Source: Arion vulgaris (lineage: Eukaryota > Mollusca > Gastropoda > Stylommatophora > Arionidae). Taken from it: DNA of 64,000 bases. Position 1 is the first letter of the stretch, and each line of letters begins with the position of its first letter. Below the pieces are notes generated by a model that was not told the origin of the DNA, did not search any database, and saw only the letters and a list, made by a program, of their open reading frames with translations. The DNA is taken from contig CM036756.1 in NCBI GenBank assembly GCA_020796225.1, forward strand, positions 57,504,616 to 57,568,615, given 5' to 3'. A program made the translations under genes and the position numbers. This document shows, piece after piece, positions 12,801 through 25,974 of this stretch.

Positions 12801-15800
12801 GTGTCAATATATCTTATCACATGGACCATGCGTCACTCAAAATATGCTTACTATCTTTTTGCATTTTTATTACTTTTCGTTCCGATTAGAGCTTTATATT
12901 AACCGGAAACTATGTAAAAGTGGAGTATAAATGATAACAAATACATAGCATCGTGACTTATGCTAGAAGAAGAAGTAAAACAGAGTTTACCATTCATTCT
13001 AGGATACCATGTGACCATAAAAAAACTAGCGATTTATATGAATGGTCATGATGCTAGTTTGTGAACAGTTAATAAACCATACATTCCTTCACTATTTTCT
13101 TAATGTTTTTGTATTCATAAATGTATTACCTATATAAAGAGAGACATTAGACTGATTTATACAACATATTGTTCATAAAGGTCCTTGGCAAGTTGAATTT
13201 TTGTTCTCACAATTTTAATTATTTTTTTTAATTCATGCTAATATTTTTCATACATAGTAAACACAACAATATATTTTCGGATACAATAAATATTTTATGA
13301 AGTACATTCATTTATTTTTAATTTGATATATAATAAGTTAAACTTTAAATAATATTTAGAAATACTATTTTAGTTTTTCTAAAGTATGTGTGCAATTTTT
13401 TTGAAGCTAAAAAATAATTCCGTCCAGAGTCTAAAAAAACCGTAGTGAATCAGTTAACCTTAGGTCATTCATCATTTCTGGCTTCACATGTAGACATAGC
13501 TGTTTTCAATTTTAGTTTAGTTAACTGTGATAAAATTGGAAAAAATTCACCAGTTGATTTTTTACATACAATTTTGACTTGAAATAAGGCCTTAGATTCT
13601 GACAAAAACTACAAAAAATGTTATTTATTCATAAAATATAAACTCCAGGATTGTGTAAATATAAATGTAGTTATTGGTTATTGGTTACTAAACTGACGTC
13701 ATTGCACCGGGCAGACCCATAGGTGCTCAGTCTCGCCCCAACAGATATCGAAGAGTATGCATACTGATGGTTCCCGTATTTGCTGATTAAACACACCTCT
13801 AACTCTGTCCCTCAGGCATCCAGTTCTACTTGTACAATGGATAACTCCAAACTGCTTAAAACGCTTGATCGATTCAACATCTATTTTAGTCTCCTCATCC
13901 AACAGATACCCGTGAAGAGACCGAAAAACATTCCCCTTATCCATCTTCAACTCCCCAATAATCGATGCTGTTGATGCAAGCCTGTCCGCTCTCTCATTAC
14001 CGTAAACACCCGCATCCCCAGGACAGTATAGGAATAGATTTACTAGAAACATTAAACACAATTTATGGCTTGCAGATCTATAGAATATATTTAAATTGAG
14101 AGGTAAGTGATAATTGTGTTCTCATTTTATTAATATATATATTTTTCCTTCTTACTAAAAATCATATTTGTATTTCCTTTCTCTTATTCAGAAATATTTC
14201 TTTAATGTAAATAAACAGAGCATTCAATTAACATTTTGATATAAGTTATTTGTTAGATAACTTGAAAAATAAATAACAGTTCTATGATAAAAACTAATAA
14301 CAGATGTCTATATAAAAATGTAGGATTAAAAAAATCACTTTTAAAATTTGGGTTTTTGCCCTGGTCAACTAAGAGTTAATGAATGTAACACAGTGAAAGA
14401 AGTTATTACTATCTTGTGTCTTGTAGGATATTATGGAAACAGTTTGGATGAAAATCCTCATCTATGCCTTTCTACAACCCAACCAATGCATGCTGCATTT
14501 GATGGATGCTACTATTACTTTTTGCCATGGACAAACTCAAAACCCTGTGTAATTGTTGATTGCTCATGGGAGGATATATCATTCCGGCTGGAATCGCAAA
14601 ACATGCTCCTGAACATTGAAGAGAGACTAGTGAGTTTTATGTGTATAATATTTTTAAGTTTTGTCCTCTTTTTTTTAATGTAGTGTTAAAATTAGACCAC
14701 ATTCTATCTGTCCTGGTATGGTCTGGCCTAATCTAATCTATTCTCAAATCTTGTTTTGCTTTTCGGCGTTGGGTTGAAAAAAGAGACATCTGGAGCGAGC
14801 CTCTTTATGCACCTTGCACGAGTTGAAATTTAGTGCCTCGGATATTCTGGTAATCTATCGTTTACGTGGTCATCCTCTGTGTCTGTTGCCATTGTATCTG
14901 AGTGCTAGTGATCTTTGTGGGAGGTGTCTTGTGGTAACCTTGATGCATGTTCAAACCGTTTGACCTGTTGTTTCTTAATATATTGTAGAACTGGTAAGGA
15001 TCCCACTCGTCTTATGATTTAGTCATTGCTGATCTTATTTCTTCTTGTTACACTTAGAATTTGTCTTAAACACTTCATCTGTCGTTTTGATTCTTCTTTA
15101 GACCACATTTAAGGAGTTTTGAGTTACACGTTGTACAAGTAGAACTGGATGCCTGAGGAGCTGAGTGAGAAGTGTATTTAACCAGCGGGCACGCCCGCTG
15201 CCCAGGGTGTTCGTAGCGCGTTGGACTACGGGTGACAAGTCCTCTGTGAGTGCGGGTTCAACTCCGCGGACTGGCAGAAAAGCCACAGATTCCCGAAATT
15301 TGCGGTGTTCGTGGCACTGAACCGAAGGGTTACGATGTCCATGACACCGAGCCGAAGAGCTTTCAGCTCAAGTGCTTCTGGATTGGAAAAAAAAAACCAG
15401 CAGGCCACATGAACCATTAGTATGTATACCCTTTGACATCTGTTGGGGAGACTGAGCACCTATAGGTCTGCCTGGAGTGCTGGATATTGTTTCAGTAACC
15501 AATATCCAAAAGCTTTTAAAACAAACAAACTGTTCATCACTGGAGACCATCATTAAAAGACAAAGGTGAAGGTGGATTGGGCATGCATGTCATTGGTTAT
15601 TGGTTTCTAAACTGACTTCATTGCACTCCGGGTAGACCCATAGGTGCTCAGTCTCCCCCAACAAATATAGAAGAGTATGCATACTGATGGTTCCTGTGTC
15701 TCGCTGATTGGGCATGCATGTCATATACCAGTAAGGCTAGGGCAGCTCTCTGGTGATCAGAAGATACGAAAAAGAAGTTCTGAGTGTCCAAAGGAAACAT

Positions 15801-18800
15801 TGAGAACTGTGAAAATATAATTTTAAAATTGTGGCTGACATGGGAAACAATTAGTAGAAAGGTGACAGAGCGGCAATAATGGAAGTACCTTGTGAAAGAT
15901 TTATGTGTCAAACAGAACATGAAGAGGATATAGATCATTTTATAAAGAATTTCTGTTTATTCATATAAGAAAAATATATATTAATTTTTCAGACAAGTAG
16001 TCTTGAACAACTGTATGTCGGCATGAAAGCCAAACGACCAATTCCACAACTTGCACAAATATTTATTTCAATGCTCAACAAGCTCATCGATGATTGTGAG
16101 TAAGTATTGATGTTTCTGTAATGTTAAAAACATAAAATGGAGAACACAAGTATGATGGATTTCATAAGTTTGTTCACAGTTTTCATGTCCCCATTACCTG
16201 AAATAATATGTAATTATTTTGGAGACTCCATTGTAAATGTAGACTTTTCCCCCCCATTTTTATTAATATTTTTATTTACATTGATAAGCATCTTCATTTA
16301 TCTAACATCCTTCTATTAGTCTTTACTTCTATTTGTCTGTCATTATTTTCTCTCTATCTTATTTGTTTCTATTCTCAATGGAGAATAGAGCTTATTTATT
16401 ACTAATATTTATAATAGTTTTTGAGTTTAGTGTTTCATAATGGAACATCGTGAAATTTATCCTAATTTTTTTCCCCTTTTAATTTGTTTCTTTTCTCTAA
16501 TCCTGTTTTGCCTCCCATTGTCAGGATAAGAAGAAATTTATAGAACTGGCTGTTGTGTACGCTTTATAATATTGTTTTTCACTTCCTCTGTTATTTCTGG
16601 GGTCCACCTTTTGCAGGGACAGCCGTTTGCTTTGTATTAATTGTATCGAAGTAGATTTTCTCTTTGAGGTAATCTACCTATGTGGCTGAACCATTTAATT
16701 TGTTGTTTCTTGATAAAGTTCATTACTGACGTTGTACCCACTATTTTCCTGATGTCTTCATTTCTAAACTGGTCTCTTCTTGATACTCCCAGCATTCTGA
16801 GCAAATACTTCATCTCTGTTGTGACTAGTTTCTACTATCGTTTGATAGTGTCTAGGTTTGGCTCTGATAGCATAATGTTGGGAGAAAGATTCTGTTGAGC
16901 AATGCTATTTTCAGTGTTCATGGTAACATGTTTGCATTTCAAAATTAGTACCATATGTCTTATTATTTGCCATATTTACTAACATTAAGTCAATCAATTT
17001 TTCATCGCAGTTTCAGTGACAAGGTTATTGTTATAGATTTGAATCACCCGAGTGGTTACCGGGGCCCAAATTTGGGTGTAAAGAATAGAGCCACTGTTAC
17101 CTGCCATGCATGTCGAAGAGGCGACTAAGGAGGTTTGGATGAAATCGGATGCATGTGTCCTAAATGTGTAGATGTCTATGCATTTAGGGGCCTACCAAAC
17201 CAATGTGCAACGTATACATGTCCTTGGCAAAGATCAAACATATCACAAAGAGTGATTAAAATTAGTCGTAAAGAACGAACGCAAAGAAGAAGGAGATAGA
17301 TTTGAGTTGTTATTCCGAACCCAACCCTAAATAACCTCTAGTAATATTGTCCAATATGACACATATTTGTACAGATGAATTATTTTACAAAGATAATCCA
17401 CTTTATAGTATTACATCTACTGAGTTATCTATGAGTCTGCATGGTGTTAGATCTCTCTCTCTCTCTCTCTCTCTCTCTTGCGATCGTTCTTTTCGGCCAT
17501 TTTGATCATTCTCATTGTGATATATAAACAACCTTTGCCAAGAACATTTTGTTACGTCACATCATTCAGTACCATTTGAAGCTCTGGTGCTTATCCTTCA
17601 GCGACGTGTCTGGTTTCAGCCAGCGTTTACTGGGTTCGCTCTCCGTCAGCCTTTGGTTGTCCCCAGCCTACCTGCACTACAGCAGGTGTGTCAGATCTGA
17701 TTGGTCATAGGAAAGACTTTTAGAACTGACATGCACATCTGTCCATTAGCCTGTGGTATTTAAGTGTTTAAAATTTGTGGCATTTAGGAGATTAAATTTT
17801 GGGGTATTTAAGTGATTAAAATTTGTAACATTTAAGTGTTTAAAATTTGTGGCATTTAAGTGATTACATTTTAGGGCATTTAAGTGTTTAAAATTTGTGT
17901 GTGGCACTTAAGTGTTTAAAATCTATGGCATTTAAATGTTTAAAATTTGTGGCATTTAAGTGTTTAAAATTTGTGTGTGGCACTTAAGTGTTTAAAATCT
18001 GTGGCAATTTGGAACAGTTGTTTAGAGATACGCAAGTCAGCATTTTAAACTAGAAGAACCTCTTTATGACAGTTTACATGTTATTAACTCTTACAATATG
18101 CATACTAAAACCGCCTTTTACGCACTGTTTTTGAGGAACAAATTTTAAGGCGAAGATGTCCTTACAAAATTTGTTATAACTTTTTTACATTCAATAGAAG
18201 AGGCAAACTGCATACGTCAAAATGTGCGCAATTGAAAGATCTATTAGAAACACCCACTTGCCGTATTTGAAATTTTAAATTCACTTAAAGCATTAAATGT
18301 ATTTAGGAAAAGAAAAAAATTATATTTAAAGATTTTGAGGAAAGATGTGAACTTACCAACATGTCTAAGCTTTCCAATGGACAAATCTAACAAAAACTAC
18401 ATCAATTCCTTAGAATATCCATTTCTGCTCAACATATTCAAGTTTCATCCTTTTCTGTTCAAAGAATTTGATTATATGACGATTTGACAGATCTGGCTCC
18501 TGCTTTGAAGACACGCCCCTTCTTCATTAGAAATACTGCTAATTTTATTTAAATTACCAGAATATCTAATATAAAATTTGATTCCAAATCGTCACTAACT
18601 ACTGTCTGTTATTGTCCTCACTAGATTCACCATTATTATCATTGTTAATCCATGAATAAATAAGTTGTGCGGCTTGAACTGCAGACAGGCGATGTTGGCG
18701 ATCATTACTAGCCATTATTTCAAAGTTTTCTTGTTTACTCTTACAAAATAATTTAAAATCCCCCAGAAAATATCACTTCTAACACGAGGAAAACATTGTT

Positions 18801-21800
18801 TTGGAGCGGACAGAAATAGAATGGAACAGGAAACGACTTTTATATGGTGTATATGCAAAATAGTCCTTTACGATATAGTAACAACTGATTAGAACCATAT
18901 TGTATGTGAAGTGACTTTTCGTAAAATGGGAACTAACTTTATGGTTTGTCGGGTGGCGTTTCGTATTCTAAGAGTTAACACATTGACTACCAAGTGCTAT
19001 GGCCTGCATCCGTTTGTTTGTACTGCTTAACATGTGCCGAAGACTAGGCCATGATTTGTTTATTTGTCAAATTACCTCAAAATCTACATTAAAGCATCCT
19101 GATCGTTATGAGTTCTTAATTTTTGGATTTCATTAGCATGTGATTAAAGAACATTAATATGTCTACAAAATTACATGTCATTCATAAAATTCCATTAAAA
19201 TAAAAGAACTACAGCTTAAATTGCACATACACCTTCAAAGTAAAATATTTAATAAAAATTCATTTGGCCACAGCGTGGTTTCAATACAGTAGTTAGTGTG
19301 TTAAATATCCTGTATAAAACATTGAGCATGGCTATGGAGATCACCGATGCCTCCAGGACTCTCTCTCAAGGGTTGCTGAGCAACAGGTAACCCATACAAT
19401 TATCATATCAGACTCAATGAATATGCTTCAAAGGATTGTGCGCGGAGTGGATGGACAGCAATTGAAGATCACATCTCAAGACACTGACTTGGCCGTACAT
19501 TCCTGGCCATGCTGGAGTGCAGGGCAATGAATACGCTGATGTTCTTGCAAACAATGTCCTGACTCAAGCTGGCAGAAGTGTAGACAGAGCCGAAGTTATC
19601 AATGAGGTGCACATTCATTTATGTAATATGGGTAACGCTCAGACACTGGACCAATTACGAGAATTAGGCATTAAGTTTGGACATGCCAGACAGTGTCGTC
19701 TTTGTGGTAGAAAGAGAGGATATACTAATCAACTTCTCATGGGTATGGTGAGCATGTAGACTTTGGGATAGCTGTTGCAGCAGAGGATGGAGCAGGGAAT
19801 GCACAATGGGCCATGACATCGATCACAAAACACAACATAACATATCCTTTATATCTGACTGTTAATCTTAGTTAAAGTGTAAATGAAACATGACATTCGG
19901 TGCCTGCGAAAAGTTACCAACAACACCAGAAATCACCAACATCAGCATAAGAAAGAAAGTTGGCACAGAACCTTGCTTGAATTACATTGACAAACAAAGA
20001 ATGAAGTGGTTTGGCCACTTGATAAGAATGCATACAAACTCCACTGTATACAGTCTTTTACAACAGAACATCAGGAAAAGAAGGCGAAAGGATGACCACG
20101 AAAAAGATGGTTAGATGGCATAGCAGAATCCTGTCAAAAGCAAAAATAACAATCACCCAAGCCCCCATAACAGCGCAAGACCAAAATAGAAAACCACAAC
20201 ACTGGGCAACAACCTGGTAGCAGTGTGACAACAATAGAAAAAGAAGAAAGAAGAAGTGTAAATAGGTCTAAGCTATTTCAAGTACTATACTTTTTGTAAA
20301 AATGGGATTTGTGAATTAATGCTAGATCATCATTGATCATCATTGGCCTCTTTGTCTTAGGAGACAATAGGTGTTGCGTCACCAAGTATGTTCTGTGCTG
20401 AATCACAACGTTTCATGTGGCTGTAATGGCCTATTCTGGAGTGGCAATCCTTGCCACAGTTGCTGCAGGTAAAACTGGAGACTAGAGCCGATGCATGGGA
20501 TGATAGATACAACTATGATATATAACAAGTAGCCAATTGTATAACAATAGCTTATTACAATTTGTAGCAAATATGTTGGAAAAATAATGCTCTCAAAACA
20601 TTAAAGAGATAAAAACAGTATTGATATTATGACAAATGATGTACTATTCAGACATATTTATTATCTAATTTAGCACTCCACTGTCCCCACCAAAAGCCTG
20701 GCATGCACCCAATGAATTAGACTTGATGAGGGATAAACTTCGGAAGAGCACATTACAGAGTGTGAAAGCCGAAGCAATTGTCTTGAGAGATACTGCCACA
20801 AACTTGAATGAAGCTGTCAACAAAATTGAAGATTTTGTAGCTACTATTAAAATTATCACAATAGAGGTATTATTTTTGTCTCCACTGAGTCACTAGGTTT
20901 TTTTTTATTTAATAAAATGATTGCTGATGATAATGTTTATGTAAGTTTTCTAATATTTATTCTTCGAACGCTCCATATCGACCACTTGTTAACCACTCTT
21001 TATGATTTGTATGTGCTCTGAGCATAAGACTGATTGTACTTTGTGCCAGTTATGCGACAATATGCGTATACACGTTCTTGGCAAAGATCAAACCTATCAC
21101 AAAGAGTGATTAAAATTGGTCGTAAAGAACGAACGCAAAGAAGAAGAAGTTATGTGACTACAAGTAGGCCAGCACATCCTATTTCTGCAACATTTTTTAT
21201 TTACTAGGATACTTCCCTAGGCCCATACCTTAGTCACTTCTTACGACATGTCTTGTAGGTCGCAGTGTTACCATCCTTTGCTCCCTTTGCAAGCCCCAAC
21301 AACACAGGTGATTTTCAAATATAATTCAGATAATTTCCGCATCTTTTCTGCTAATTATTTTCAGAATATAAGACAAAATGTTTCCACTTGTATGAGCCAA
21401 CATCATTTAATTAAGTTTATCAAATCGATTTCTGCCACCTTGCTTTTATACATTCTCCTAGAGTTTTCTAGTTCTAATATAATGTCATATGTAAACCTTG
21501 TGAAAATATCTGACATCAGCGTCCATAGATGTTTTTACAGGGAGGGACAAAGTTAACAAAAGACGGAGTTGGTAGTTTACAAAGTGGATGTAGAGAAAAC
21601 AAGATTAGCATAAAATTGTTTATCAAAAATTCATTTTCCAGTGGTGGCACTTGCCTCCTCTTACCTTAAGGTATGAACGCCCATGATTCCTGGTCTTATG
21701 TTTTCTAAATGTCTGCAATATTTTCCTATTTGTGCAATTAGTGTTTTAAGGTCCTCATACTTAGTCATTTCTGCATTTATTTTCTTTCTATAGAATTTGG

Positions 21801-24800
21801 AGAATGAAATAAGATCATTGATTGCTTTAGAATATGAAAATTGAATTCGATAGTATAAACTTTGTTATCATGCATGTACAAATTTATCATGCATTTAGTT
21901 CCTGCTAGTTGACTTGTGTGAGGAAGAGTAGACAGACTGATCCTTACTAATTACAAGTATATAGTAGAAGATGACTAAGGTATAGTTGTGATAACACTGG
22001 TCTGGTTACTATTTTATGTAAAATCTAGTTCTTTGTCAAATAATAGATCTTACAAATTACAAGTATATAGTAGAAGATGACTAAGGTATAGTTGTGATAA
22101 CACTGGTCTGGTTACTATTTTATGTAAAATCTAGTTCTTTGTCAAATAATAGATCTTACTAATTACAAGTATATAGTAGAAGATGACTAAGGTATAGTTG
22201 TGATAACGCTGGTCTGGTTACTATTTTATGTAAAATCTAGTTCTTTGTCAAATAATAGATCTTACAAATTACAAGTATATAGTAGAAGATGACTAAGGTA
22301 TAGTTGTGATAACGCTGGTCTGGTTACTATTTTATGTAAAATCTAGTTCTTTGTCAAATAATAGATCTTACTAATTACAAGTATATAGTAGAAGATGACT
22401 AAGGTATAGTTGTGATAACGCTGGTCTGGTTACTATTTTATGTAAAATCTAGTTCTTTGTCAAATAATAGATCTTACTAATTACAAGTATATAGTAGAAG
22501 ATGACTAAGGTATAGTTGGGATAATGCTGGTCTGGTTACTATTTTATGTAAAATCTAGTTCTTTGTCAAATAATAGATCTTACTAATTACAAGTATATAG
22601 TAGAAGATGACTAAGGTATAGTTGTGATAACACTGGTCTGGTTACTATTTTATGTAAAATCTAGTTCTTTGTCAAATAATAGATGATACAACTGATATAC
22701 AATTGCGTGGCTGATAGTATGTTAAAGGAAGTTACTGACAAAGGTGCCCATGTGTTGTCGGAACTCTCAAGGAGCAAAAATAGTAACACTGCGACCTACA
22801 ATGCATATCGTAAGAGGCGACAGGTAGGAGCCTATGGAAGCTACCCTAGTAAATAAAAAGTAGCAGAAATCAGATGTGCTGGCCTACTTGTAGACACATA
22901 ACTGGCACAACGTACAATCACTCTTAGGTCTGAAACACATACAAATCACAAAGAGTGGTTGACAAGTGATCAATATGAAGCGTTCAAAGAGGAAGACTGA
23001 CAAAAGAATCTTCTGATGAGCATTCATAGGAATCAGTTATTGTTAGCAAATAATAAAAAGACAAGGATTCAAATACATTGCGTATGGCGGGGGACACTGA
23101 TAGTAAGGAAAGCAGGCCTTTACACAAATAATCAGTCAGAAGTGCCATACCAGGCTCCTTGACTATGCTTGAATTCATAGCAGGTGAACGCAAGAAAAAT
23201 AAGAAGAAGAAAATACATTGCATATGGGGGAAAATTTCTGAGAAGAGAGATAAGAGAATTACAGAGAATGAAGATACTGAGCAGCCTGATAGAATGGCAA
23301 GTAAGAGTTCCAGCGACTTGGTTGGTTCCAATGCCAGTAACCACAGAACTCAGTGAATGCAATTATGATAGCATATCTAGATGAAGGCTACCACTGATTT
23401 CAAACTTCTACTGCCTTTAGGATCACCTATTTACTATAGTACGCAGTGAGGAAAAACTAGTAGCAGGAGTCTATAAAACAGTCTATAGTGTTTTTCACTA
23501 CTATTCTGGCAACACCAGCAATATCACTGAGACCAAACTGAAAATGGTAAATGTAATTTATTTAGAAATATCAATGATGTAGGTAGGTAGGTAGGGGAAG
23601 TGCTGCATGAGAAACTGCTTTTTTTTCAATAGACCTCTCAAACTTGTGCTTTACAATGTAAGGACCAGCCTAGCTGCACACAGTTGACTTCTGCCAGAAT
23701 TTCAGGACCAAATAATCTTAATGCTAATCTTAAGAAGGTTACAGGACAAGTTAGTTAACAAAACCAACATCACTGCTCTCCAGGCAGTTCAGTCTCATGA
23801 AGCTGTCTGCTAAGGATAGCAGACTTATCAATACCATAGCACAATGTTTGTATGTGCAACATTTGTACTCACAAGCCTCCATGTGCATGCCTGGCAATAA
23901 AGATTTGATCTCTACCAGTATCTTGATCCCATGTATGGCTGTGACATTATGGAAAGACCACAGTATGTCAGCACTATCAAGATAAAAATTTTTCACTTTA
24001 GCTGCTTTTGAAGTTAGCAAGTCAGCTCATTTATTATTGGACTTCCGGCTTCAAGAACAGTGGCTGTATCTAGACCACCGTAGTTGTGAACATGGATTAT
24101 CCCATTCTATTCCTGTGTTTGTGCCGGTTCATTTTTTCAAATTATGCACACAGGATATGAATGCTCATAATGGGAATATTATTTCAGATGAATGACCATG
24201 TAGGAGTGGGATGTCGCCCGATGTTTTGTTGCTGGCCATTACTGATACGCTGTGTTTGCTTTAGCTTGAATAAGGAAATTATGGATACGCCCTTTCTCAC
24301 TCTCAAAAGGTGCTGAAGTTGACGATACTGGGCCAGAAGACTCAATAAAACCATAGTATTGCACATCCAACGCTCATATATGATGATTATACCGTCCGAT
24401 AACACTTCTGCGGTTGATCGATCTACCAAGCCTTGAGTAGTTAAGTCACCACATTTAAACTAGACGGCATCATAGATGAGCTCTAGACAATAGTTAACTT
24501 CATACAAGAACACAGATGACGGTATAATCATCCAAATAGCAATCTCAAGAAGAAGTTCTTTTATTGCAAAGATCTCATATGTGTCCATAACATTATATTA
24601 ATACAAGATAATAGATCATGGGGGTTTCTGTGGCTAAGTGGTTAAGCCCTTTGCCTTGCAAGTAGAAGGTCTTGAGTTCGAATCCTGACCAAACTGTTCT
24701 GTTCACGAGTGCATTTTTTCCAGAGACCCCCAGGATTGATGCTGGAGCTGCAGAGTTCGTGCTTTGTGCAACACTTTCGGCAGGTGGAGTGTCATTTCTG

Positions 24801-25903
24801 CGGAGAGGGGCCGAGCGATATGGGGTAAAATCCGGTGCAATGAAGTCATTCCTTTGGCTTTAAAACCCTTTTTAAAAGATCAGAGACTTGATTGCACTTT
24901 AGCTGCCATCATTCATATCATAACCAACCATTTGGAGCTTGATAAGCATATACTGAGAGCTGTATGCTATGTACGAAATACAAAGTTGAATGCATTAAAA
25001 AAATATATGTCTGCGAAAACTAATAAACATAAAATGGGACAAATTCAGAAGTGGTGAAATCAGAGAAATGTCTGGTCAACTACTAGTAGCAACTGTTATA
25101 AGAAGGAGACGATGGAGAAATGTTGGACGGTTGAGAAGAAATGATCAAAGAATACCAAAGCAAACATTGAAGTGGGAGGCAAAGGTTTCCAGTAAGAGAA
25201 ATCCTGAATTGAACTTTACTGAGAGAGGCAAGAAATATAGGACTCATGGAAGAGACTGAGCGAGGTGTCCAGGACAGAGTGGTATGAAGAGATTGCTTGC
25301 CTGCCCTATGTAACATATAATGATACAAGAGAAATATATATATATATATCTGCTCAAACGCTATATATAGCTCAAACGAAAGCAGCTTTTATGAAAATGA
25401 AGAACACACTATGTGTGAACTCACTACCAATGACATTGCAAAAACGAGTACTGCAGTGCTATATTGAACCAATACTTATGTATGGCAGCGAATCATGGAC
25501 AATGAACAAACAATCAATACGATCATTGGAAGCCACAGAGATGGGGTTTTACAGAAGAATGTTGAAAATTCCATGGACTGCAAAGAAAACAAATGTGGAG
25601 GTTTTAAATCAGGCCTGCACACAAAGAAACCTTATCAAAAGAATAAGATCCGACAATCAAGGTTCTTTGGGCATATAATGCGAAGAGAAGGCTTAGAACA
25701 TTTGGTGACTACAGGTAAAATTCAGGGAAGGAGAGACCGTGGAAGACAGAGGGAGAAGATGTTGGATGACCTGACATCATGGGTCGACAAAATATCGACA
25801 TCAGAACTTATATACATGCACCAAGCAAAGAGAGTTGTGGAGAGACATGATCGCCTACGCGGCAGGCATGCATGATTGATTGACGTATGTATGTGTGTAT
25901 GTA

Positions 25904-25974
<71 letters not shown>

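Noticed and set aside
15175..15260. tRNA gene
   Set aside because: tRNA-like head of a SINE with poly(A) tail, present in two copies with the same body.
21945..22686. Possible CRISPR array
   Set aside because: Head-to-tail 106-bp units with no unique spacers, in an animal genome; an ordinary tandem repeat.
23751..24020. 89-codon reverse frame as a new gene
   Set aside because: No recognisable domain, no repeat of it in the window, and no splice or start evidence; length is within what chance allows.
24612..24690. tRNA gene
   Set aside because: A and B boxes are present but no acceptor-stem pairing is seen, and the same head is attached to a SINE body in several copies.
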